Shown piece after piece: positions 1 to 5,554 of a stretch of DNA of 13,635 bases (position 1 is its first letter; every line of letters starts with the position of its first letter). The stretch lies in the NCBI GenBank assembly GCA_038230595.1, contig JBBRMY010000064.1, positions 1-13,635 on the forward strand. Direction: 5' to 3'. A model generated the notes under the pieces. That model was not told where the DNA came from. It ran no database searches and saw nothing but the letters and a program-made list of their open reading frames with translations. A program made the position numbers and the translations under genes. The stretch is from JBBRMY01 sp038230595 (GTDB lineage Bacteria; Bacteroidota; Ignavibacteria; Tepidaquicellales; Tepidaquicellaceae).

Positions 1-72
1 CAATAAAAAAATATTTGTTACCCCCGTACCCTTATTCATTAAAAAGGGTGAAACAGAAATAGTATTTATCAT
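1..72 (-). CDS. 5' end of an unidentified gene, cut by the left window edge
   Basis: Reading the minus strand from ATG at 72-70, 24 codons stay open to the edge of the window, beginning MINTISVSPFLMNKGTG. A perfect GGAGG (79-83 on the plus strand as cctcc) lies 6 nt before this ATG. That is unusually good for this window, where most genes have no recognisable Shine-Dalgarno sequence. The fragment is too short to assign a family and no function is proposed. The long, structured stretch directly upstream (84-220) would be its leader. The main doubt is that 24 open codons can occur by chance; the ribosome site is the chief support. Confidence 0.45.
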   Translation of the reverse strand, partial: MINTISVSPFLMNKGTGVTNIFLL

Positions 73-78
73 ATCAAG

Positions 79-220
79 CCTCCGTTAAATTTGTAAAGTC
101 CCTGTTACCACAGTCGGACTAATTTAGGGGCAGACAACCGGTCTGCAAGCAGGATCCTTGAAATCGCTACCCGCGACCGCACCGGCATGTTCAGGTCATG
201 AAGTTTAATGCCGATCCGAG
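79..220 (-). ncRNA. Candidate structured leader RNA (riboswitch-like), class not recognised
   Basis: This stretch is clearly richer in G+C than its AT-rich surroundings and contains several compatible stems. AGTCC/GGACT (97-101 with 116-120) encloses CTG/CAG (102-104 with 111-113) and is extended by AAATT/AATTT (87-91 with 121-125). GCAGAC/GTCTGC (130-135 with 141-146) has a 5-nt loop. GGATC/GATCC (152-156 with 213-217) closes a multibranch region containing GGCAT/ATGCC (184-188 with 208-212) and an inner TTCA/TGAA (190-193 with 199-202). It sits immediately upstream of the GGAGG and ATG of the minus-strand gene at the left edge, so a cis-regulatory leader is the simplest reading. A plus-strand small RNA would fold almost as well. 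I compared it by eye with TPP, FMN, cobalamin, SAM, tmRNA, SRP RNA and RNase P signatures and none fits. Confidence 0.4.
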
Positions 221-430
221 GGGAACAAAATATTTATTTTATTTTATCGTTACCGGGAACCCAAGAGTTAAAAGGAATCCATATAATTTGAGATGAAGCT
301 TTTGTAGTAAATTTTATTATATACAAAATGTGAAGAAAAATAGAGGGGGAGTTGTAAATTGATTTGTTGGAAGTGGGGTGCTTATTTTTTCAGTTGGTTA
401 TGGTTGTGTATTTTAATTTAAAGCTTTAGG
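221..430. other. AT-rich intergenic stretch with no identified feature
   Basis: No convincing reading frame, terminator hairpin or repeat was seen here. It may hold the promoter of the minus-strand leader at 79-220, but no clear TAnnTTTG-type or sigma70-type promoter could be picked out. Confidence 0.5.
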
Positions 431-480
431 ATGGCTCTTGGTGACGTTCCGATAAATCGGAACTAAAACACCAACAGCGG
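431..480. repeat. Dispersed nested hairpin repeat, copy 1
   Basis: An 8-bp perfect stem GTTCCGAT/ATCGGAAC (446-453 with 456-463, 2-nt loop) is flanked by a second inverted pair TTGGTG/CACCAA (438-443 with 469-474). The core is almost identical to that of copy 2 at 614-670, so this is a repeat family rather than a chance hairpin. No coding frame is credible here. Confidence 0.75.
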
Positions 481-516
481 AGAGGATGTACTAACAGCTG
501 AGAGGATGGAGCTGAT
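477..516. repeat. Two 20-bp tandem units (gcggagaggatg type)
   Basis: Units at 477-496 and 497-516 share the core g-c-(g/t)-g-a-g-a-g-g-a-t-g. The same 20-nt period appears after the second hairpin copy at 679-726, so hairpin and tandem units travel together as one composite element. Confidence 0.6.
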
Positions 517-542
517 ATCGGATATGGCATTTATAAGTTTGC

Positions 543-590
543 GCCGCTTCGCGTAAGAACGGGATGCCTGCTTTCGCAGGCATGACAGTA
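543..590. repeat. Dispersed hairpin repeat with core atgcctgctttcgcaggcat
   Basis: A perfect 8-bp stem (564-571 with 576-583) encloses a tttc loop and is followed by gacag. Short intergenic hairpins of this 'cttcgcaggcatgac' type recur in many bacterial genomes and give spurious translated ORFs. It lies between the two copies of the GTTCCGAT hairpin. Confidence 0.6.
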
Positions 591-613
591 TGAAGGAGTG
601 ATTAGGACAATTT

Positions 614-670
614 TGGGGTGGCTGTTGGTGGCGTTCCGATGAATCGGAACTAAAACACCAACAGCGGCGG
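614..670. repeat. Dispersed nested hairpin repeat, copy 2
   Basis: This is a better preserved copy of the element at 431-480. An outer perfect 10-bp stem GCTGTTGGTG/CACCAACAGC (621-630 with 656-665) encloses an inner perfect 8-bp stem GTTCCGAT/ATCGGAAC (633-640 with 643-650). The full stem-in-stem structure suggests a REP-like or MITE-like mobile hairpin. Confidence 0.75.
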
Positions 671-678
671 GGGGACAT

Positions 679-726
679 GCGGAGAGGATGTATCTATAGC
701 GGCGAGGATGTACCTATAGCGGAGAG
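679..726. repeat. 20-bp tandem repeat, about 2.4 units
   Basis: Units at 679-698 and 699-718 differ at only two positions, and a third starts at 719 (gcggagag) before a T-run. They match the units at 477-516. Confidence 0.7.
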
Positions 727-730
727 TTTT

Positions 731-773
731 TTTAGCTCCGTAGTAGATTTATATTAGCGTCCGTTTGTAGCAT
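731..773. repeat. Degenerate copy of an 'agctccgtag' dispersed repeat
   Basis: The stretch begins agctccgtag, shared with 5469-5478, and continues with tttata and gcgtccgtttgtagca. It reads like a decayed member of a common intergenic repeat family. The CGGAG at 720-724 can pair with CTCCG at 736-740. Confidence 0.4.
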
Positions 774-791
774 TTTTAGGATTTAAAACCG

Positions 792-816
792 TCAATTAAA
801 TTGATATTTTAATTGA
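792..816 (+). promoter_or_regulatory. AT-only inverted repeat just upstream of deoA
   Basis: A perfect 9-bp inverted repeat, TCAATTAAA (792-800) and TTTAATTGA (808-816), with a 7-nt spacer, ends 10 nt before the deoA ATG. It could be an operator half-site pair or a weak leader hairpin covering the ribosome landing zone. Because it is purely AT-rich it could also be chance. Confidence 0.3.
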
Positions 817-826
817 TAATTGATTT

Positions 827-2131
827 ATGAACCCTGTCGAAATTATTAAGCTTAAAAGAAATGGTCATTCTCTCACTGAAGAGCAGATCGCTTTCTTAGT
901 AAATGGTTATTTAAAAGGTACTGTTACGGAATACCAGATGTCAGCATTCCTGATGGCTGTTTACTTTAAAGGTATGACTGATGAAGAAACTTTCTTTCTT
1001 ACTGAAGCAATTCTTTATAGCGGAAAGGTTATAGACCTGTCCTTTCTTAAAGCTCCGGCTATAGATAAACATTCAACGGGCGGCGTTGGAGATAAAGTTT
1101 CTCTTATTCTCGCCCCTGCTCTAGCAGCTTGCGGCGTTTATGTACCAATGATCTCAGGCAGAGGTTTAGGACACACAGGCGGCACACTCGATAAGCTGGA
1201 ATCCATTCCCGGTTTTAAAATACATTACTCTATTGATGATTTTAAAAGAATTCTTAGTAAGCATGGACTTGTCTTAATCGGTCAGACTGATGAGCTTGCC
1301 CCTGCAGATAAAAGAATTTATGCCCTCAGGGATGTTACTGCAACTGTTGAAAATCTATCTCTTATAACAGCCAGTATTATCAGCAAAAAAATCGCAGAAG
1401 GAGCTGATGGTCTTGTTTTCGATGTAAAGATCGGCAATGGCTCTAATCTCCCTGATAGAGATGAATCCTTTACTCTTGCTAAAAATCTAATCACAGTTGC
1501 AAAAAAGTTTGGCAAAAAAGCTGTAGCAGTTCTAACAGATATGGAAGAACCTCTTGGAAATAAGATAGGGAACTGGATGGAAGTAGAAGAATGTCTTGAA
1601 ACTATGGAAGGAGCAGTCATTCCCGATCTTTATAAAGTGAATAATGTTCTTTGCGGAGCAATGCTTTTCCTCGGAGGAAAAGCAAAAAGTATATCTGAAG
1701 GTGAAGAGATAATTAAGGAAAAGCTGACCGATGGTTCTGCTTTAAATAAATTCTACGATATTACAAAAGAACAGCAGGGTGATGTAGAGTATCTGAAAGA
1801 TCACAAGAATTTAAAGCGTCCTAAGCTCAATAAAAAAATATTAAGCACTTCAGATGGTTTTATAGATAAAATGCGGGCAGTTGATTTTGGATTTGCAGCA
1901 ATTGATCTTGGATGCGGAAGAAAAAAAACTGACGATATTATCCATCCTCTTTCCGGAATTATTCTAAATAAAAAATGCGGTGATACTGTGAAAAAAGGAG
2001 AGCTTATATGTGAGATATTTGCAGATGATGAGCACAGAATGGAGCATGCAGAGAAAAGAATTCACAAAGCTGTTAAGATATCAGATAAAAAGCCCCATGA
2101 AAGAAAACTAATTTTAGATATACTATATTAA
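827..2131 (+). CDS. deoA: Thymidine phosphorylase
   Basis: This cytosolic enzyme cleaves thymidine with phosphate to thymine and 2-deoxyribose-1-phosphate (pyrimidine salvage). At 434 residues it has the usual family length. The family signature SGRGLGHTGGTLDKLE is at 110-125, and the phosphate-site segment DKHSTGGVGDK is at 80-90 (K81, S83). Other residues expected in the active site are S92, T120, R168, S183 and K187, all present. The residue two before S110 is Met (PMISGRG), as in E. coli DeoA, whereas the broader pyrimidine-nucleoside phosphorylases carry Lys there. I therefore favour thymidine over a uridine/thymidine enzyme. The C-terminal alpha/beta domain (about 340-434) is intact. 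No Shine-Dalgarno sequence is visible before the ATG. The GTG of a nuclease gene follows 1 nt after the stop, suggesting translational coupling and a shared operon. Confidence 0.93.
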   Translation: MNPVEIIKLKRNGHSLTEEQIAFLVNGYLKGTVTEYQMSAFLMAVYFKGMTDEETFFLTEAILYSGKVIDLSFLKAPAIDKHSTGGVGDKVSLILAPALAACGVYVPMISGRGLGHTGGTLDKLESIPGFKIHYSIDDFKRILSKHGLVLIGQTDELAPADKRIYALRDVTATVENLSLITASIISKKIAEGADGLVFDVKIGNGSNLPDRDESFTLAKNLITVAKKFGKKAVAVLTDMEEPLGNKIGNWMEVEECLETMEGAVIPDLYKVNNVLCGAMLFLGGKAKSISEGEEIIKEKLTDGSALNKFYDITKEQQGDVEYLKDHKNLKRPKLNKKILSTSDGFIDKMRAVDFGFAAIDLGCGRKKTDDIIHPLSGIILNKKCGDTVKKGELICEIFADDEHRMEHAEKRIHKAVKISDKKPHERKLILDILY

Positions 2132-2132
2132 T

Positions 2133-2699
2133 GTGATTAAACTCGGCTTCAAGATAATTTCCACAGTTTTTTCATTACTCATTATTGGGTATATTTCCTA
2201 CGCATACATACTTCCAAAGCTAAATTCTGCAAGAAATGATTCTGATTCTGAATATTATACTGTTGAAAGAGTAGTTGATGGCGATACATTTAAGCTTACA
2301 ACGGGGGAAAGAGTAAGGTTGATCGGAATTGATACCCCTGAAAAATTTGAATCAAAAAAGCTGGATAAAGATTCTAAGAACAGCGGTAAGGATAAAAAAA
2401 CAATTCAAAATCTTGGAAGACTATCAAGTGAGTATGTTAAAGAATTTGTCGAAGGCAAGAAAATAAAAATGATAAAAGAACCTAATTATCAAGATAAGGA
2501 TGTTAATGGCAGGCTTTTAAGATATGTTTATCTTCAGGACGGAACTTTTGTTAATGCAAAAATAATTAAAGACGGATATGCTCAGGTATTTGAAAGCTTT
2601 CCTTTTTCAAAAAAGGATGAGTTCAGAATGTATCAGAAAGATGCCCGTGAAAATAAGCGGGGACTTTGGGCTGAAATAAATGGTGTAAAACAATTTTAA
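2133..2699 (+). CDS. Membrane-anchored SNase-like (thermonuclease family) nuclease
   Basis: This is probably a Ca2+-dependent DNA/RNA endonuclease of the staphylococcal nuclease OB-fold family. An N-terminal hydrophobic helix (about 8-26) acts as an anchor or uncleaved signal, placing the catalytic domain (41-188) outside the cytoplasm. The catalytic set is complete by comparison with SNase: D49-G-D51-T, R62 (RLIGIDTPE), D67, T68, E70 and R127 in DVNGR. The closing helix ends ARENKRGLWAE, typical of the family. A lysine-rich insertion lies at about 75-92. The start is GTG at 2133; no ATG is available in this frame before the helix, and ATG at 2131 would stop at once. The gene lies 1 nt after deoA, which suggests coupled expression and a role in feeding DNA-derived nucleosides to the phosphorylase. 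Confidence 0.88.
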   Translation: MIKLGFKIISTVFSLLIIGYISYAYILPKLNSARNDSDSEYYTVERVVDGDTFKLTTGERVRLIGIDTPEKFESKKLDKDSKNSGKDKKTIQNLGRLSSEYVKEFVEGKKIKMIKEPNYQDKDVNGRLLRYVYLQDGTFVNAKIIKDGYAQVFESFPFSKKDEFRMYQKDARENKRGLWAEINGVKQF

Positions 2700-2730
2700 T
2701 AAAATTTTTAAAATTAAATAACATATAACT

Positions 2731-3168
2731 ATGAACTCATTTAAAACAAATTCAGGCAAGCTTTTCTTTGTTCTTTTACTTTCTATGATCACTTTTGCCT
2801 GCGGTAAAGTTACTGTCTCCACTTCAACCTCTACAAGCTCTGATAATCAGCTTTATTTCTGCGAAAGCTATGACACCGGAAAAGGCGAAATAAATAAATC
2901 AGATAAATTTACGACAGGATCCCTTACTGTTATTGTAAATTGCCAGGGTAAAAAGCAAAAGCTTGGTGTTTCTGAAGTTGACCTGAAAATAACTGACTTA
3001 AGTAATAATGAAGTTATAGCAACTGCTCCATTCACAGTTAATCCGGACCTTGATTATGTTTATTTCAACAATGTTGCATTTAATGCGCCGGGAAAATACA
3101 AGGTTAGCTGCGATAAAAAAGACGGTTCAACTATTGCTTCAGGACAGGTTGAAGTAATCACAAAGTAA
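2731..3168 (+). CDS. Predicted lipoprotein, paralogue A of a tandem pair
   Basis: This is a 145-residue exported protein of unknown function. A hydrophobic signal (11-23) ends at ITFAC, a loose lipobox with C24 as the likely lipidated residue. A Ser/Thr-rich linker (27-37) precedes a compact beta-rich domain starting LYFCESYD at 41. The domain continues with a KSDKFTTG-x-LTV motif, a 'DLKITD' strand and a 'YVYFNNVAF-x-x-PGKYKV' strand pair, suggesting a small immunoglobulin-like or beta-sandwich fold. It is clearly paralogous to the next gene. Besides C44, which both proteins share, it has C71 and C127 in two segments where the paralogue has none, so a disulfide specific to this copy is possible. 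It lies 31 nt after the nuclease gene in the likely operon. Confidence 0.75.
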   Translation: MNSFKTNSGKLFFVLLLSMITFACGKVTVSTSTSTSSDNQLYFCESYDTGKGEINKSDKFTTGSLTVIVNCQGKKQKLGVSEVDLKITDLSNNEVIATAPFTVNPDLDYVYFNNVAFNAPGKYKVSCDKKDGSTIASGQVEVITK

Positions 3169-3213
3169 CATCCGCTTTATATTTTTATTTTTTATTAACC
3201 TTAAAATAAAAAA

Positions 3214-3645
3214 ATGTTCAGAGTAAACAACAGACCGGGAATTAAATTTCTAGCCGCATTATTTATTCTTGCTTCAGTTACGCTTTCATGCGGTAAGTTC
3301 ATGAATCTTATAAATTCAGAAAACAGACTTTATTTTTGTGAAAGTTACGATCCTGTAAAAGGAGAGATCGGAAAATCTGATAAGTTTACTACAGGTACTC
3401 TTACGGTAATGGTAGATCTTCGTCCGAAAAAGGAAACTATAGGCGTTACTGATGTTGATGTCAATATTACTGATGTTCATAAGAATGAAGTTATAAATAC
3501 TATTCCGTTCACAGTATCGAAAGATATGAATTATATCTTTTTCAATAATGTAGCGTTTGATAAGCCCGGAAGTTATAAAGTCAGTCTACTTAAAAAAGAT
3601 GGTACTGTTGTAGTAACCGGAATGGTTGAAATAGTAGTAAAATAG
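3214..3645 (+). CDS. Predicted lipoprotein, paralogue B of a tandem pair
   Basis: This is a 143-residue exported protein of unknown function and tandem paralogue of the gene at 2731-3168. The signal (10-25) ends in TLSC, a better lipobox, with C26 predicted to be lipidated. The mature domain starts RLYFCESYD (38-46) and repeats the same landmarks: GEIGKSDKFTTG, LTVMVDL, GVTDVDVNITD and YIFFNNVAF-x-x-PGSYKV. It keeps the shared cysteine C42 but lacks the two extra cysteines of paralogue A. The 12-nt gap to the downstream barrel gene fits cotranscription. I do not recognise a named family; the pair may be surface or periplasmic accessory proteins for the neighbouring outer-membrane barrel. Confidence 0.78.
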   Translation: MFRVNNRPGIKFLAALFILASVTLSCGKFMNLINSENRLYFCESYDPVKGEIGKSDKFTTGTLTVMVDLRPKKETIGVTDVDVNITDVHKNEVINTIPFTVSKDMNYIFFNNVAFDKPGSYKVSLLKKDGTVVVTGMVEIVVK

Positions 3646-3657
3646 AAAACAGCTGCA

Positions 3658-4527
3658 ATGAAATTTTATTTAGTTATAATTTTTGTGATATTTTTGAGCC
3701 CTGCTTTAATTGCTCAGGGAAACGGTAATGGAAGAAACCGAATCCGTGCGGCGGCAGAAGATGCGGCTAAAGAATATTTGCTGAATGCATCGAGACCGGA
3801 ATATGACGTTAATACAGACCTGCTTTCTGCAAAAGAGATGACAGCAAATATAAGCTTTTCAGGGAATAGTGATTACACAACTTTTAGCGTGGATGCTGAT
3901 TATGGTTTGAGCCGCAGCTTTTTTATTTCAGCAGGGTTGGATGTTTTTAACTCGCAATATAATCTTAAAGATGTAAGAAAATCGGGAATAGGTGACGGGT
4001 TTATTTCTTTAGGATATCATAAAGATGTATCTGATAATTTCTCACTGGTCGGGCAAATTATTGCAAAGATCCCTTTAGCTACCACAAAAAATAATTTAGG
4101 AACCGGTAAGCCGGATTTGCATTTAGGTGCAGCTCAGATATCCAATTTTGGAAGCTTTGGCTTGGAAACTTCAGTTTTGCTTGGACTGCTTTCCCGATTA
4201 GATTTTCCTGCATTGAATGATTCTGCAGTTTTTACACCTGTTCAAAGAGCAATAGATTCATTGAAAGGAGCTTATGATTATAATATCGAACCTGCTATTA
4301 CGATAGATATTTCTCCAAGCATTAATCTTTCCGATAATTTTAGTATTTACGCAGGAATGAGCTTTAACCGGAATATGAGGTTAAACTATAATACTGCTTC
4401 CGGATATGCAGGTTTAAATTATAATGTTTCAGATGCTATAAGTTTAAATGGCGGCTTTAATGCCGGGATACTGAATTATACTGGAAATTCTTTTAATCTA
4501 AGTTTTAGCTACTACAAATCAAAATAA
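3658..4527 (+). CDS. Predicted outer-membrane beta-barrel protein
   Basis: This 289-residue protein has a classical signal peptide (1-19, ending ALIAQ). After a charged linker (about 20-60, rich in Arg and Ala), the rest is alternating amphipathic beta strands with aromatic girdle residues. Examples are YGLSRSFFISAGLDVF, GDGFISLGYHKDVSDNFSLVGQIIAKIPLA and the final NSFNLSFSYYKSK. The 'D-y-G-L-S-r-s-f-x-i-s-a-G' and 'GxGDgfiSLGYh' features resemble the transporter/phenol-degradation MetA-like barrel family (PF13557), but I hold that only tentatively. The protein ends in Lys rather than an aromatic residue, although aromatics are close to the end. It sits 12 nt after lipoprotein B and 2 nt before the peptidase gene, so it belongs to an envelope-oriented operon section. 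Confidence 0.75.
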   Translation: MKFYLVIIFVIFLSPALIAQGNGNGRNRIRAAAEDAAKEYLLNASRPEYDVNTDLLSAKEMTANISFSGNSDYTTFSVDADYGLSRSFFISAGLDVFNSQYNLKDVRKSGIGDGFISLGYHKDVSDNFSLVGQIIAKIPLATTKNNLGTGKPDLHLGAAQISNFGSFGLETSVLLGLLSRLDFPALNDSAVFTPVQRAIDSLKGAYDYNIEPAITIDISPSINLSDNFSIYAGMSFNRNMRLNYNTASGYAGLNYNVSDAISLNGGFNAGILNYTGNSFNLSFSYYKSK

Positions 4528-4529
4528 TA

Positions 4530-5390
4530 ATGATCCAAAGGAAATACAAAACTTTTGTTTCTTATATTTTATGTTTAATGTGCTTATTGCTGATTTCCGG
4601 TTTTGCAAATGCACAGAAAAAAACTGACCATAAGCCGAAGAAAAAAAAGATCAATGTTTCTTTAGAATCGATAGTTCTTAAGCTCAATGATCTGGATGAA
4701 GATGAAAATTATAAGCCGAAGCTGGTTAACAATCCGGCATTCAGCTGGTATCCAATGATGAGAAAGGTAAGGGATGGAGTTCTCGTTAGACCGGCAGCAG
4801 TTGATTCAATGTATATCTGGACTAACTCTATGTGGGATTATCTTGAAGCAAAAAAAGTAAAAAAATATTCCGATGCCGAATGGGTTTTCCCGCTTCGAGG
4901 ATATGGTCCCGGAGCAATAGGAGGTTTCCATGGAAGTGGTTATATAACTCAGGGGTTTGATTTCTTTGATAAGAATTCCGGTGGTCATCCTGCGCATGAT
5001 ATTTTTATAAATGATGTTAATCAGGATGGAATCGATGACGGAACAGGTGAGTCAGTTGAAATATTATCAATGAGTGGCGGAATGGTTGTTGAAACAAGAA
5101 CTGACTGGACTCCGGATCAGATGGATATTAAAGGCGGTAACATTGTATATGTCTATGATAATTATACTAACGGACTTTTCTATTATGCACATATGAAAAA
5201 AGTTCTCGTGAAAGTTGGAGATCTTGTAAAACCCGGTACTACTTTAGGTTTGGTTGGCAGAACAGGGAAGAACGCATATCCATCACGCTCACCTACACAT
5301 TTGCATATAATGTATCTCCATTCCGGCGATGGTGATCTGAGATCAGAAGATCTGTACAAAGATCTTGTAAGAGCAAAAGTTATAAATTAA
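4530..5390 (+). CDS. Exported M23 (LytM-type) zinc metallopeptidase with a Ca2+-loop-like insert
   Basis: This is likely a periplasmic peptidoglycan endopeptidase or related M23 hydrolase. The signal peptide covers 1-28 (GFANAQ) and is followed by a Lys-rich stretch (30-40). Residues 60-125 form an uncharacterised N-terminal region. The M23 core has all the expected metal and catalytic residues: H153-x3-D157 (GGHPAHD), H221 (YYAHM) and H257-x-H259 (THLHI). The lysostaphin-like loops 'VKVGDLVKPGTTLGLVGRTG' (227-246) are present. Directly after the first motif lies NDVNQDGIDDGTGE (161-174), which reads like a Ca2+-binding DxNxDGxxDD loop and is unusual at this position. The start ATG is 2 nt after the barrel gene's stop, so the two genes are probably cotranslated. 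The gene ends the 827-5390 cluster. Confidence 0.88.
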   Translation: MIQRKYKTFVSYILCLMCLLLISGFANAQKKTDHKPKKKKINVSLESIVLKLNDLDEDENYKPKLVNNPAFSWYPMMRKVRDGVLVRPAAVDSMYIWTNSMWDYLEAKKVKKYSDAEWVFPLRGYGPGAIGGFHGSGYITQGFDFFDKNSGGHPAHDIFINDVNQDGIDDGTGESVEILSMSGGMVVETRTDWTPDQMDIKGGNIVYVYDNYTNGLFYYAHMKKVLVKVGDLVKPGTTLGLVGRTGKNAYPSRSPTHLHIMYLHSGDGDLRSEDLYKDLVRAKVIN

Positions 5391-5400
5391 TTTTTAGGCG

Positions 5401-5530
5401 AAAGCAATGTCGCGCTAAGCTCGCAAAGGCGCAAAGCTTTTTGATTTTGTTGAATCACCGAAAAATAAAGCTCCGTAGGAGTGACCTTTTAAAAAATAGT
5501 TAAAAACCTTTGCGGTCTTTGCATGAAATA
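5401..5530. repeat. Nested inverted-repeat element between the M23 gene and guaB
   Basis: The outer arms GCAAAGGCGCAAAG (5423-5436) and CTTTGCGGTCTTTGC (5508-5522) are nearly complementary. Between them lies a small hairpin in agctccgtaggagtgacc (5469-5486; CTCC/GGAG at 5471-5474 and 5478-5481). The inner motif shares agctccgtag with the degenerate copy at 733-742. It looks like a non-coding mobile or dispersed hairpin element that may also serve as a boundary between the two transcription units. No good T-tract terminator was seen. Confidence 0.5.
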
Positions 5531-5554
5531 AAATTGGGATAGATAATAATAAAC

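Noticed and set aside
79..220. TPP, FMN, cobalamin or SAM riboswitch, SRP RNA or tmRNA
   Set aside because: Short similarities (for example CAGGTCATGAAG to the SRP apical loop, and ACCTGA plus ATGCCGG to TPP) are incomplete; the diagnostic conserved segments of each class are missing.
463..678. Minus-strand 71-codon open frame across the repeat cluster
   Set aside because: It is a translation of dispersed hairpin repeats (both GTTCCGAT copies and the cttcgcaggcat hairpin), with no ribosome site or protein-like composition.
477..726. CRISPR array
   Set aside because: The 20-bp units are contiguous tandem repeats without unique spacers and no cas genes are nearby.
1318..1620. Minus-strand open frame inside deoA
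   Set aside because: Shadow of deoA, whose own frame is fully conserved with all active-site residues.
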